From Vibrio chagasii (GTDB lineage Bacteria > Pseudomonadota > Gammaproteobacteria > Enterobacterales > Vibrionaceae): DNA of 64,000 bases. This document shows, piece after piece, positions 17,104 to 25,593 of this stretch (within the stretch, counting starts at the first letter, position 1; each line of letters begins with the position of its first letter). The notes under the pieces were generated by a model. That model worked only from the letters and a program-made list of their open reading frames with translations, was not told the DNA's origin and searched no databases. The position numbers were made by a program, and so were the translations under genes. The DNA lies in the NCBI RefSeq assembly GCF_002954585.1, contig NZ_MSCI01000002.1, forward strand, positions 1,094,089 through 1,158,088, written 5' to 3'.

Positions 17104-18927
17104 TTAATCTAGGCGAAGAGTCACTCCAGAGTAATTTGTGTACCCACGAAGTAACACGTGATAGGTAACGCCCGGCTGCGCGTTAACACTGCATTGCTCG
17201 TTATTACCGGTACGATAAGGGCGGCAATCATAACTTGAGGGACTTGGTTTACTGCCTGCTTTGACATACAGATCTGCATCGCCAGTTCCGCCAGACATTG
17301 CCACCGTTATGCTTGATGCAGAATCTACGGAGAATGTGTAGAAACTTTCAGAGTATTTGTTACCACTTAGGTTCGCGATAGGCGTCCCTTTGGTGAGCAC
17401 ATTGTCACCCGGAATGGTAGGGCCGCAGCTTGCGTTGACGCCAACACTATTAAACGCAACCTCCACGTCGGCAACGGTATAACCCATATCTGCAGCCGCT
17501 TTAGCTACACCACATGCACCGGCATCAAAGGTACTGTTTGCTGTCCAATACAGTTGGTTTGCGACGGTAAATATCTCGAAACCTTTGCGTACATCCCAGC
17601 CTGATTTGTTGGCTAAAAGATAAAATGCTCGGTTATAAACACCGCTCGACAGGTGAACGTTTAAGCCATCGTAGTAATCAGAGGCGTGATCAATTGAACG
17701 GCCATCTTTTGAAGGTTGGTCAAAGTAGCGTAATCCACCTTCTGACTTGAATATATCACTACCAACAATCCAATCCACATTCCCACGTAGATAATATTCA
17801 GCAGCTTCGCCTGCGATGTCGGAGAAGGCCTCGTTTATACCGCCTGACATGTTTCTGTAGACCAGTCCTGAGTTTTGCTCGGTGAAACCGTGGCTTACCT
17901 CATGAGCACTGACGTTGATGTCGACTAATGGGTAGAAGGTATTTTTGCCGTCACCAAAAGTCATAGATGAGCCATTCCAGAAGGCATTCTCATAGTCGGT
18001 ACTGTAGTGAACACGCATAGTGAGTTGGAACGATAAAGGTGATGTGTTCATCCACTCTTTGTACATCTCAAAGACGACGTTTCCGAAATAATGTGCGTCG
18101 TTAAGGGGAGAGTAGGCGCCATTCACGTATTTATGATCTGTATAGTTGGCGTCGTCGCTACAGTTGTAACTGTAGGCTGAACTGCCAGAAGTTCTGTTAT
18201 TTAAGTCGACCGTTTTCACAGCGGCGTTTTCTAATGTACATGTGGTTCCGGTTTTATCAATCGAGAATCCTGGAAAGTCAGTGCCATATTCATATCGATT
18301 GGTTTTGCTATTACCACCAGGTCCGGTTCCCACAGCTTTGGCGTGATTTAAGCCGTTCCATTTTTGAAGGACTTCCCCCGTCATGGCGTCAATAAAGAAG
18401 AAAGGACGTTCTGGGTAATTGGAAGCGACAAAGAAGTCGACCAAATACACCATTTGAGCGGTTTGACTTTCATCGAGTCTTACAACCAACTTAGCATTTT
18501 TGTTTTCAATCGACTTTTTACCGACGGTAAACGAGCGGTGGGAGGACAGTGCAGCCTCTATGGCTTGCTCTTTATTTAATTTAGGCGCGATGCTTGAGAG
18601 ATCATCGCTGATCCCTTGTGCCATCGAACCAAATATTTGAGAAGGCTGGTTTTTAGATAGGGTGGCGACAACGGATGTATTAAAGACAGGTAAACCGAAG
18701 TGGGTTTGTTGATAGCGTACTTTTGTTTTTCCATTGGGCAGTACTACCCGTTTTACCTCAGAAAAACCTAACTCTAGTGGGGCAACACTCTTCGACTGAG
18801 CGATGAGGCTTTGTTGGAGTAGGCTATCGTTCTCGATGGTGACCATTTCAGCTGCGTGTGCATTGAAGCCGAAAGAAGTACCTAGTATTGCTGCTATTTT
18901 CCAGCTTAGTTGACGTTGTTGGTTCAT
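17104..18927 (-). CDS. Secreted M4 metalloprotease (vibriolysin/thermolysin family)
   Basis: A secreted zinc endopeptidase of 607 residues. A signal peptide (1-25, ending A-H-A-A) is followed by an FTP/PepSY propeptide (about 30-195), the M4 catalytic domain (200-500) and a C-terminal PPC beta-sandwich domain (about 515-605) of the kind removed during maturation. Zinc is bound by H-E-V-S-H at 342-346 and Glu366 in G-G-I-N-E-A-F-S-D; His425 is the likely transition-state residue. All catalytic residues are intact. Proteases of this group are extracellular virulence-associated enzymes in vibrios, but this one is not linked to a secretion operon here. Confidence 0.95.
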   Translation of the reverse strand: MNQQRQLSWKIAAILGTSFGFNAHAAEMVTIENDSLLQQSLIAQSKSVAPLELGFSEVKRVVLPNGKTKVRYQQTHFGLPVFNTSVVATLSKNQPSQIFGSMAQGISDDLSSIAPKLNKEQAIEAALSSHRSFTVGKKSIENKNAKLVVRLDESQTAQMVYLVDFFVASNYPERPFFFIDAMTGEVLQKWNGLNHAKAVGTGPGGNSKTNRYEYGTDFPGFSIDKTGTTCTLENAAVKTVDLNNRTSGSSAYSYNCSDDANYTDHKYVNGAYSPLNDAHYFGNVVFEMYKEWMNTSPLSFQLTMRVHYSTDYENAFWNGSSMTFGDGKNTFYPLVDINVSAHEVSHGFTEQNSGLVYRNMSGGINEAFSDIAGEAAEYYLRGNVDWIVGSDIFKSEGGLRYFDQPSKDGRSIDHASDYYDGLNVHLSSGVYNRAFYLLANKSGWDVRKGFEIFTVANQLYWTANSTFDAGACGVAKAAADMGYTVADVEVAFNSVGVNASCGPTIPGDNVLTKGTPIANLSGNKYSESFYTFSVDSASSITVAMSGGTGDADLYVKAGSKPSPSSYDCRPYRTGNNEQCSVNAQPGVTYHVLLRGYTNYSGVTLRLD

Positions 18928-19511
18928 TTCTTGTTCCTGATTTTATATAAACTCCTTCTTCCCAACGGCTAAATAGGAAGTCTATATGCAACACGATGAT
19001 GCCATGTGTTACGAATCAAGATTGGAAGAGCATATCGATTTGTGACAAGTTTTTTTGAGAGATTTATTTTTAGTGTATGTAATTCATAATTTACAAATAT
19101 AATTATTGATTTAATTGTTTTTAATGTTGGCGTTTTTATTTTAATTGTAATTATATGAAGTGAAAGATGTTATTAACCCTTAACTTGTTTTAATCGTATT
19201 GGTGTGTTTTTTAACCTGTAGAACAGGTTTTCTTAATTGCATTACTAACAATAATACTTGTATCCATTATTATTGTTAATATAGTTATTAAATATGCATT
19301 GCAAAATTAAATGACTTATTTGTAATTAAGCCTTGCGTTGGAAGGGTAACCTTGATTTGAATTGCAAATTCAACCTGTTTTTGCATAACCCCTTGTTATA
19401 AATGCTAATTAAAGTAACATTTTTACTGGTAATAATGGATAATGTTTTATTTACTCCAATAACTAATAATAAATATACAGAATTAAGTTCTACAAAATTA
19501 AAGGGAATCCA
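18928..19511. other. AT-rich divergent promoter region
   Basis: 584 bases between two divergently transcribed secreted-protein genes. It is strongly AT-rich (roughly three quarters by eye) with many TAAT and TTAATT runs, and no coding frame or strong hairpin. Such composition fits an H-NS-bound regulatory region, but this is inference. Confidence 0.4.
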
Positions 19512-19988
19512 ATGTTTAAGGTAGTTAGTTTATTTTTATCGATTTCAATTTTTTCAGTTGCTCAAGCCAATGAAACATTAGAGTTTGAAACGGCTCAAGA
19601 GTTGTTGACTGTAATGGAAGTTGATAAGCAAATGTTAGGTGGCTTTGAGGCTATGTTGCCAATCGTTAACCAGTTAGCTGATAAACTCAAGCTGAATGCT
19701 CAAGAGACAGAAGAGCTTAAAGGGATTTACAGGGACTGGTTTGACAACGATATTGACCGAGTAAAAATGCGAACTGAAATAGCGAACCTTTATTCAAAAC
19801 AATTCACGATGTCAGAAATGAAACAGATAATTGAGTTTTATGGTACATCTGTTGGAAAAAAATTTATTCAACAGTCGCCGGAGCTTACAAAGCTTGGAGC
19901 GCAGATCGGTATGGCTGAAGCTCAAAATAAGCAACATTTGCTAGTTGAAAAACTGACTCCTTTTATGGAAGAGCATAGCAGCGAGTGA
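19512..19988 (+). CDS. DUF2059 family exported protein
   Basis: A 158-residue protein with a signal peptide (1-19, ending A-Q-A-N). The rest is helical, and residues 75-140 carry the DUF2059 pattern: E-I-A-N-L-Y-S-K-Q-F-T, then M-K-Q-I-I-E-F-Y, then S-V-G-K-K-F. Function of the family is unknown; members are periplasmic or surface proteins in Proteobacteria. AAAGGGAATCC precedes the ATG. It is monocistronic in an accessory-looking region. Confidence 0.8.
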   Translation: MFKVVSLFLSISIFSVAQANETLEFETAQELLTVMEVDKQMLGGFEAMLPIVNQLADKLKLNAQETEELKGIYRDWFDNDIDRVKMRTEIANLYSKQFTMSEMKQIIEFYGTSVGKKFIQQSPELTKLGAQIGMAEAQNKQHLLVEKLTPFMEEHSSE

Positions 19989-20241
19989 TTAATTTCTAGA
20001 TCACGGTTAGACTCAGTATTGAGTAGCTGTTAACTGAAGATCGGAATACGACCTCTAATCGGCTACCTGCTCGTATGAAGTACAAACCAATTTGCTCTCA
20101 GGTAAACTGACGAATTAAGTCGCCGATATAAATTTCTGTTGGTTGAATTGTAATGCATGGCACTCTGCTGTGCATTACGGTAAATGTACTCTCCGTATAA
20201 TATGTTCTATTAATTTCCAGCTTCGGTTTCAAGGAGGAAAT

Positions 20242-21132
20242 ATGACAAGCGACCAACTATTGGAAAAGGCACTTTATAGCAGCGCCAGTATCCACCAACC
20301 TCATTCTCTAAAAGCTTATTTGGCTGCGAATTATCTCAATGCTTATTTCGCTAAATCAGGCAATGTGTGGCTTAAAACGAGTGAGCTGATAGGTCAAACT
20401 GAGATTGAAGTTTTAGGCGAGTGCTCTTCAACGGTTCTGGCGCCAAAGTTCTCAGAATTTCGTATTCATAAGATATTGGAAAACGGGGTATATCCAGCTG
20501 CGTATGCTGCTTTAATACAGTGGTATGAGAATCAGGGTTTTCAAGACATCTTCGCGCATTACGTTTCAAAAGCTTCTCGAACAAGCGAATACCTATCTCA
20601 CAATGTGACTATCTTATTGGCGTTAAATCGTGTTTACCGTGAGTTAGAGCCGTCTCAAATTCCAGCATTCCTTAACCGCGTCACTGAATTTGTCACATCG
20701 AGCTGTTCTGATGGCGACCAAAGCATTGATACACGTGAAGTCGTAGAGCTGAAAAGCGTAGTACTAGCATGCTTAAAGCAGTTCGGTTTTTTTGGGCACA
20801 ACCTTATTACGCTTACGTGGATATTGCGTAGCAAGGAAGAGCTGTCGAAAGAGCACTATGACACAATGCTTTTTAATCTTTATCGACAGGCTAATAGTCC
20901 ATTGGAAGATCCAGACGATGAGATTGATCAATCTATCTTAGCGCAGTGTCAAAGCTCAGATGATTCGGATGAGTTCTATGACAATGTGAACCGATTGGTT
21001 TTTGGATATACATCCAACTTACATCAGATAACGCTAGCGGATGCATTGTGTTTTCTTCAAGAACAATTCCCTGAACATGCAGTAGAGCTAAAATGTGTCG
21101 CAGAGTATCAGTGTCGTTTGTTAGAAGAGTGA
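20242..21132 (+). CDS. Hypothetical cytoplasmic protein
   Basis: A 296-residue protein with no signal peptide or membrane helix, mainly alpha-helical by its pattern and acidic near residues 215-250 (D-P-D-D-E-I-D, then S-S-D-D-S-D-E-F). The ATG at 20242 is chosen over 20143 because a near-perfect AAGGAGGAAAT lies directly before it. The downstream metallo-beta-lactamase gene begins 56 bases later in the same direction, so co-transcription is possible. I do not recognise a family. Confidence 0.7.
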   Translation: MTSDQLLEKALYSSASIHQPHSLKAYLAANYLNAYFAKSGNVWLKTSELIGQTEIEVLGECSSTVLAPKFSEFRIHKILENGVYPAAYAALIQWYENQGFQDIFAHYVSKASRTSEYLSHNVTILLALNRVYRELEPSQIPAFLNRVTEFVTSSCSDGDQSIDTREVVELKSVVLACLKQFGFFGHNLITLTWILRSKEELSKEHYDTMLFNLYRQANSPLEDPDDEIDQSILAQCQSSDDSDEFYDNVNRLVFGYTSNLHQITLADALCFLQEQFPEHAVELKCVAEYQCRLLEE

Positions 21133-21188
21133 ATTTAATTAGGATGTTGTAGCTAACATTATGCAATGTCAGTAACTTAGGAAGAGAA

Positions 21189-22016
21189 ATGAAAAAGCTA
21201 TCTATTGGCTTATTTCTACTGGTTTCAAGCAGTGCCATAGCGTCTGAAAACGTTCCGGAAATGTCGATTAAAAACGGCTATGTTGAACCGTTCCAAATGT
21301 TCGATAACGTTTATTACGTTGGTGATAGGTGGGTGTCGTCTTATGCGGTAGAGACATCAAAAGGGTTGATTCTTATTGATACACTCGATTTCCCCTATTC
21401 GATGTGGATCCCCACCAATTTAGAAAAGCTTGGGTTGCAAGATAAGGCAATCACGCACATTTTAGTGACTCACGGTCATTCTGATCATGCTGGCGGAGCG
21501 CATTATCTTCAATCTGAATATGACTCAAAAGTTGTGATGACGCAGAAGGGTTATGAATTAGCCATTTCTCAAGCCAACAAAAGCAGCGGTAAGAATACTT
21601 TTTTGCCTCCCGAAGTAGACTTAATTGTGCAAGACAGTAGCAGTCTTATCGTCGGTGAGGACGAGTTTAAGTTTTACCTTACCCCCGGTCATACGGAAGG
21701 GGACTATTCAATAGACCTTATGGTGAAAGACAAGGGGGTATCACATCGCGCATTTGTAGTTGGCGGACACAGTATTAATGCACGAGATCCAAAACTAGCG
21801 AAGCAGTTTTTCGAGAGTATGGACAGAGTCCGAGAGATCGCTTTGCAGCCTCCTGTTGTGAGTGTTAATTTGTCTAACCATCCACATAAGAATCATTTAT
21901 TCGTTAATCGTGAGAAACGAAATGTCGATGGTTCGAATAACCCGTTCATTAGCGAAAGCAATTTTTTCCGCTTCCTAGAACAGCAGGAAGCGTTAGCGAA
22001 GGAAAAGCTTGACTAA
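21189..22016 (+). CDS. Exported metallo-beta-lactamase-fold hydrolase
   Basis: A 275-residue protein with a signal peptide (1-18, ending A-I-A-S). The zinc motif H-G-H-S-D-H-A-G at 95-102 supplies His95, His97, Asp99 and His100; the third-strand histidine is His168 in T-P-G-H-T-E-G, and a late histidine lies near 231. The layout resembles subclass B3 metallo-beta-lactamases and related exported hydrolases such as alkylsulfatase-like or quorum-quenching enzymes. The substrate cannot be decided from sequence, and antibiotic resistance should not be assumed. Confidence 0.8.
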   Translation: MKKLSIGLFLLVSSSAIASENVPEMSIKNGYVEPFQMFDNVYYVGDRWVSSYAVETSKGLILIDTLDFPYSMWIPTNLEKLGLQDKAITHILVTHGHSDHAGGAHYLQSEYDSKVVMTQKGYELAISQANKSSGKNTFLPPEVDLIVQDSSSLIVGEDEFKFYLTPGHTEGDYSIDLMVKDKGVSHRAFVVGGHSINARDPKLAKQFFESMDRVREIALQPPVVSVNLSNHPHKNHLFVNREKRNVDGSNNPFISESNFFRFLEQQEALAKEKLD

Positions 22017-22118
22017 TCTAAGGTAAGATGAGTTCTTTCTCAACAGATGTTTATCATAGTCAGATTGAACTTTTTGGCTGTAATTTAATGATTTAATTTT
22101 TTGAACACAGGAGATTTC

Positions 22119-22955
22119 ATGGCTGAGAACGCAGTTGAGCAAGCAATCGAAAATATCCGATTGAAATCACAAGGCACGGATTGTTTAACGAGTTGCGCGG
22201 TGACGATCAACTTCCACCCTGATCGTTATACGTTCGACAATAAACCTTTGCTCGAAGTAATTGCTGAAGATGGATGTTTGAAGTCTCAATTTGAAACAGG
22301 TACCAGTAACGGTGGTATGACGGCTTACCCAGGTGGTGACCGTTGGTTATGGGAAAAGCGAGTGTTCGACGGCGCGTATGATGATGCCCCAAATGGGCTT
22401 AGGCCTAAATATGGGGCACTGAACTACCGTAACTATGAGACTGGCGCTGCACCTCGTTTCGGATCTTGTTATTTCCAACTGAAAGCGGAGACCTCGGAAC
22501 GAACTACGTTCTGCTATCCAGACAGCTTCTTTGAGCCAGAGGATTTCGCTGTTGCTAGCCGTGTGCAGGCATTAGTTGATACAGCATTGTCATCCGATGT
22601 TGACTTACTTGATGATTATATTGAGGCGCATGTTCATGGGGTTATCTCTCTGAAAGACGATATTGAATGTCTTGTATTAGACCCAATTTACCGCTCGACG
22701 ATTATTGAAGAACGCGCGGCGAAACTGGGCGTTCCGATAAAGTGGCACAATGGCTTCGAGCTGAGCATAGAAGAGATGAGTCGCTACCCAGATTATCGTG
22801 GCCAGTCGTTTATCGAACTCGCAAAAAAGTTAGCAGTAAACGGAAAGATCAATGCGAGAATACTGGGGCTAGCCGTGACACAGCAAGGTTATGACCAACA
22901 AGACGTAAAGAAGGTCTGGCATTACTTGGCTCGGTTTGGTTATCAATCAGAATAA
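22119..22955 (+). CDS. DUF3626 family protein
   Basis: A 278-residue cytoplasmic protein. Motifs that fit my recollection of DUF3626 are T-I-N-F-H-P-D-R near 29-36, Q-F-E-T-G-T-S-N-G-G near 62-71, K-Y-G-A-L-N-Y-R near 98-105, P-R-F-G-S-C-Y-F near 114-121 and T-T-F-C-Y-P-D-S near 134-141. These sharply conserved polar motifs suggest an enzyme, but none is established. The ATG at 22119 follows CAGGAGATTTC and is preferred over 22101. It stands alone upstream of two decayed genes. Confidence 0.75.
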   Translation: MAENAVEQAIENIRLKSQGTDCLTSCAVTINFHPDRYTFDNKPLLEVIAEDGCLKSQFETGTSNGGMTAYPGGDRWLWEKRVFDGAYDDAPNGLRPKYGALNYRNYETGAAPRFGSCYFQLKAETSERTTFCYPDSFFEPEDFAVASRVQALVDTALSSDVDLLDDYIEAHVHGVISLKDDIECLVLDPIYRSTIIEERAAKLGVPIKWHNGFELSIEEMSRYPDYRGQSFIELAKKLAVNGKINARILGLAVTQQGYDQQDVKKVWHYLARFGYQSE

Positions 22956-23053
22956 ATCTCTAATCGTATCAGTGGGCTCTTCTGAGATTTTAACTACAAC
23001 GCCCTACATTTAGCGAAAACCCGCATGCAAAATATATTCGGTAGGGTTTTGAA

Positions 23054-23454
23054 ATGAGTAAGATTGCTCGCTTTATCTCTGGTGTGTTGGAGGGTCCAGC
23101 AACTCCGAGTCTTTTCCTAAACTTCTTGGTAGTCCTGGTTTTGTGCCATCTACTGACTTTGACGGTGAGTGGTTAGGTCAACGAATTAACACCAATGGCA
23201 ATAATATGTGTGAGCGAACAACCATTACAGGAATCATCCGTGAAGGTAAAGCCACTTTGAGGCTTACCTACAACGGAACAGCATTAGCGGGTTGGGTTTG
23301 TGAAAGCGGCGTATTACGGTTAAATGCCAAACATCGCCAGTGGGACTATCGCTTTTCAGTAACTGGCAGCGGCAACTGGTTTGATGGTCGTTGACAATTA
23401 ACTAATGGGCCGTGCCAAGGGAGTTGGCTTATAGAAAAGGTCGACGGCAAGTAA
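23054..23454 (+). pseudogene. Decayed small exported or lipid-anchored beta-barrel-like protein gene
   Basis: The start at 23054 opens a frame (MSKIARFISGVLEG) that stops early, while the main coding frame begins upstream of 23143 without a good start (…S-N-S-E-S-F-P-K-L-L-G, D-F-D-G-E-W-L-G). This frame runs to an in-frame TGA at 23392, after which it continues at once with G-P-C-Q-G-S-W-L-I-E-K-V-D-G-K to TAA at 23452. The coding sense on both sides of the TGA shows one gene broken by a probable frameshift near 23080-23100 and a nonsense codon. The family is a small Vibrio-type domain with a D-F-D-G-x-W opening. Confidence 0.7.
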
Positions 23455-23515
23455 GGTTGTGAGAGCAATACGTCGCTTCAAACTAATCAACATAGGGTTC
23501 TTTCAGGAGAGATAA

Positions 23516-23993
23516 GTGATCAGATTAATCGCTGTGTTTATTGTGGCGTTCGGATTGGGCGCATATGCGAGTTTACATGTGCTGACCGATTATGTTGAGA
23601 GCATCCAAGACAGTCATAAGGCTGTCTTACAATAAGGATTTGAAACCTATAAATATGCGAACACAGATGATCTTGCTCCATTGATAAAAACATCAAACTG
23701 GTTAGCGCGCTACAGCGCTTGTGAATTAGAGGGAGATGAAGGAGACGCTATCGCATTAACCCTCTCTCTTGATGCTGTTTCCTTAGGCATGTTATCGAAA
23801 CAACCGTCAGAGCTTGACGAGGACACTTTCCAGACTGTTTTGAAAACTCAAAGACAACGAGAAAGCATCAACTCAGTTAGCTGAAGTGCTTACTGCGTAT
23901 TGTAAGGATAGTCTTAGCTATTTATACAACTGTGAAAAGCTTCCCAATTTGTTAGAAGATAAATGGGAGGCTATGAAGCCGAAATGCACCTAG
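23516..23993 (+). pseudogene. Decayed gene for a membrane-anchored or exported protein
   Basis: AGGAGA lies five bases before a GTG at 23516 that starts a hydrophobic leader (V-I-R-L-I-A-V-F-I-V-A-F-G). The frame stops at TAA 23633, but the same frame resumes immediately (G-F-E-T-Y-K-Y-A-N, then T-S-N-W-L-A-R-Y) up to about 23850. There coding jumps to another frame reading K-D-N-E-K-A-S-T-Q-L-A-E-V-L-T-A-Y-C-K and ending P-K-C-T before TAG at 23991. This is a gene of about 158 codons with one nonsense and one frameshift mutation. The four Cys in the C-terminal part suggest an exported domain. Confidence 0.75.
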
Positions 23994-24061
23994 AAATGAA
24001 TCGACATGCTTGGCACTTATCAATGTCGCATCTATATATGAACTAGAACAAAGGACACAAT

Positions 24062-24511
24062 ATGGACGTAAAATTGGTCAAAGGTTCAGACCCAAAATTC
24101 GCAGAGCTGATAACCAAAAAGAATATGGCGTCTTACTACGATACGCGTGGAATCGTTTGGAGTCATGATCAGTTTTTACGCAGCTGGGATGAGCTAGATA
24201 ACTATGAAGTCTATGTAGACGATATTCGTATTGGCGTTGTCCGCTTTAGTTACACCAGTGAGACAACCTTCCTTCGAGATTTACAGATATTAACCGAGCA
24301 CCAAGGCAGGGGCTTTGGTTCTAGGTGCTTAGATTTAGTGATTGAACACGCTAACAGTCAGGCGTCGGTTCAGTTAGTGCTGCGCGTGTTCAGTGAGAAT
24401 CCCGCTATTAAGCTGTATCAATCAAAAGGTTTTAAAAAAATTTCTGAGGTAAAAGGGCTTGTTGAAATGGAATTACCTTTAGCTAAACTACAAGGGAAAC
24501 GAAATGGTTGA
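24062..24511 (+). CDS. GNAT family N-acetyltransferase
   Basis: A 149-residue acetyltransferase. The acetyl-CoA motif Q-G-R-G-F-G-S at about 80-86 follows a beta strand (L-R-D-L-Q-I-L), and the C-terminal N-P-A-I-K-L-Y-Q-S-K-G-F block is typical of GNAT motif B. It overlaps the next gene by 8 bases, so both are translated together. The substrate is unknown; coupling with a RidA-like protein hints at amino acid or amine metabolism. Confidence 0.88.
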   Translation: MDVKLVKGSDPKFAELITKKNMASYYDTRGIVWSHDQFLRSWDELDNYEVYVDDIRIGVVRFSYTSETTFLRDLQILTEHQGRGFGSRCLDLVIEHANSQASVQLVLRVFSENPAIKLYQSKGFKKISEVKGLVEMELPLAKLQGKRNG

Positions 24512-24878
24512 ACGTATAAATTATCAAGGCTTACCTTCAATTGCTGGGCCTTATGTTCACGCGACAAAGCACAACGGTACGCTCTATGTTTCTGGTTTGA
24601 CTGCTTACGGCACAAGTTCACAGGATCAAGGAATTGGTGAGCAGACGAACGAGATACTTAGTCAGATCAAGCAAATACTAGAGCATGAACAGCGAGCAGT
24701 CAGTGATCTTATTAAGCTGACGATCTTTATCTGTGATATGTCTGAACTAGGCAGTATTCGAGAATTATTGTTCGATTTTTATGGAGAGTATCTTCCAGCT
24801 TGCTCTCTAGTCGAGGTCTCTAAATTGATTCACTCTGATTTAAGAATTGAAATTGAGGCGACTGTAGCGTTGTCATAG
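24504..24878 (+). CDS. RidA/YjgF-family protein lacking the catalytic arginine
   Basis: A 124-residue member of the trimeric RidA/YjgF/UK114 family, recognised by I-A-G-P-Y-V-H-A at 13-20, Y-V-S-G near 28-31 and V-E-V then I-E-I-E-A at the C-terminus. In true RidA imine deaminases the segment is P-A-R-S-C-V-E-V, with Arg105 holding the substrate; here it reads P-A-C-S-L-V-E-V, so Cys100 takes that place. It is therefore unlikely to have classical 2-imino acid deaminase activity. It starts within the GNAT gene, which implies a shared role. Confidence 0.85.
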   Translation: MVERINYQGLPSIAGPYVHATKHNGTLYVSGLTAYGTSSQDQGIGEQTNEILSQIKQILEHEQRAVSDLIKLTIFICDMSELGSIRELLFDFYGEYLPACSLVEVSKLIHSDLRIEIEATVALS

Positions 24879-25013
24879 CTATTTAAATATAAACGAGAGT
24901 CCGTGCTAGCATCGTTTACTTAGTGCACTAATCTGCTTATGCTGCCTAGGTATCTCATTAGGCTTAAATTAGAAGCGCGTGTATCCCAGCCGCAGAGCTA
25001 TCAGGTATTAAGA

Positions 25014-25496
25014 ATGGAAACAACTATCTCACAAGCCATTGCGCTTCGAAAAGAACAGAAATATCAAGAGTCGCGAGACTTGTTGGCGACACTATTAAGT
25101 GATGAAAATCTTGCAGCCAAAGCACACCTACAGATAGCCTGGTCATACGATAATCAAGGCAAGGAACATCAGGCGATTGAGCATTATGTTTTGTCTCTTC
25201 AAGGGAAGCTTTCTTCGGTAGAGCGCTTTGACGCATTGTTTGGCTTAGCATGCACTTACCGAAGTCTAGGTCAATATACTGAGGCTTTAAGCTATTTCGA
25301 ACAAACTATGTCTGAGTACCCTCAATCCCTTGAAGTTCAGCCGTTTTACGCGATGTGTCTGTACAATTTAGGTCGTCACAAAGAGGCGACATCTCTGTTA
25401 CTTGAGTTATTGGTTTCCACAACCAATAGTGAGGCGATTAAAGAGTACCAACGAGCTATCTCTTTGTACGCAAAAGACTTGGATAAAACTTGGTAA
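25014..25496 (+). CDS. Tetratricopeptide repeat protein
   Basis: A 160-residue soluble helical protein with about four TPR units: residues 1-30, 36-65 (A-H-L-Q-I-A-W-S-Y-D-N-Q-G-K), 74-104 (A-L-F-G-L-A-C-T-Y-R-S-L-G-Q-Y) and 110-140 (A-M-C-L-Y-N-L-G-R-H). The ATG at 25014 is chosen because the first repeat starts there; the upstream 25 codons look non-coding, but the ribosome binding site is weak. TPR proteins bind partners; none is identifiable here. Confidence 0.8.
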   Translation: METTISQAIALRKEQKYQESRDLLATLLSDENLAAKAHLQIAWSYDNQGKEHQAIEHYVLSLQGKLSSVERFDALFGLACTYRSLGQYTEALSYFEQTMSEYPQSLEVQPFYAMCLYNLGRHKEATSLLLELLVSTTNSEAIKEYQRAISLYAKDLDKTW

Positions 25497-25533
25497 ATGA
25501 GTTTTCAATCGGCAACTTACTAATCAAAGAAAA

Positions 25534-25561
25534 AGCCTAAATATCGAGTGACACTTAGGCT
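25534..25561. terminator. Terminator between convergent TPR gene and mesD
   Basis: AGCCTAA (25534-25540) pairs with TTAGGCT (25555-25561), preceded by an A run (AAAGAAAA) that gives a T run for minus-strand transcripts from mesD. Confidence 0.6.
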
Positions 25562-25593
25562 GAAGGGTTCGCTTTTATACGTTTTGATCAGCG

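Noticed and set aside
21189..22016. Carbapenem-resistance metallo-beta-lactamase
   Set aside because: The fold and zinc ligands fit many hydrolases; nothing in the sequence shows beta-lactam activity.
23681..23884. 67-codon frame as an independent gene
   Set aside because: It is the middle part of a gene starting at GTG 23516, continuing in the same frame after a stop at 23633, so it is a fragment of a decayed gene.
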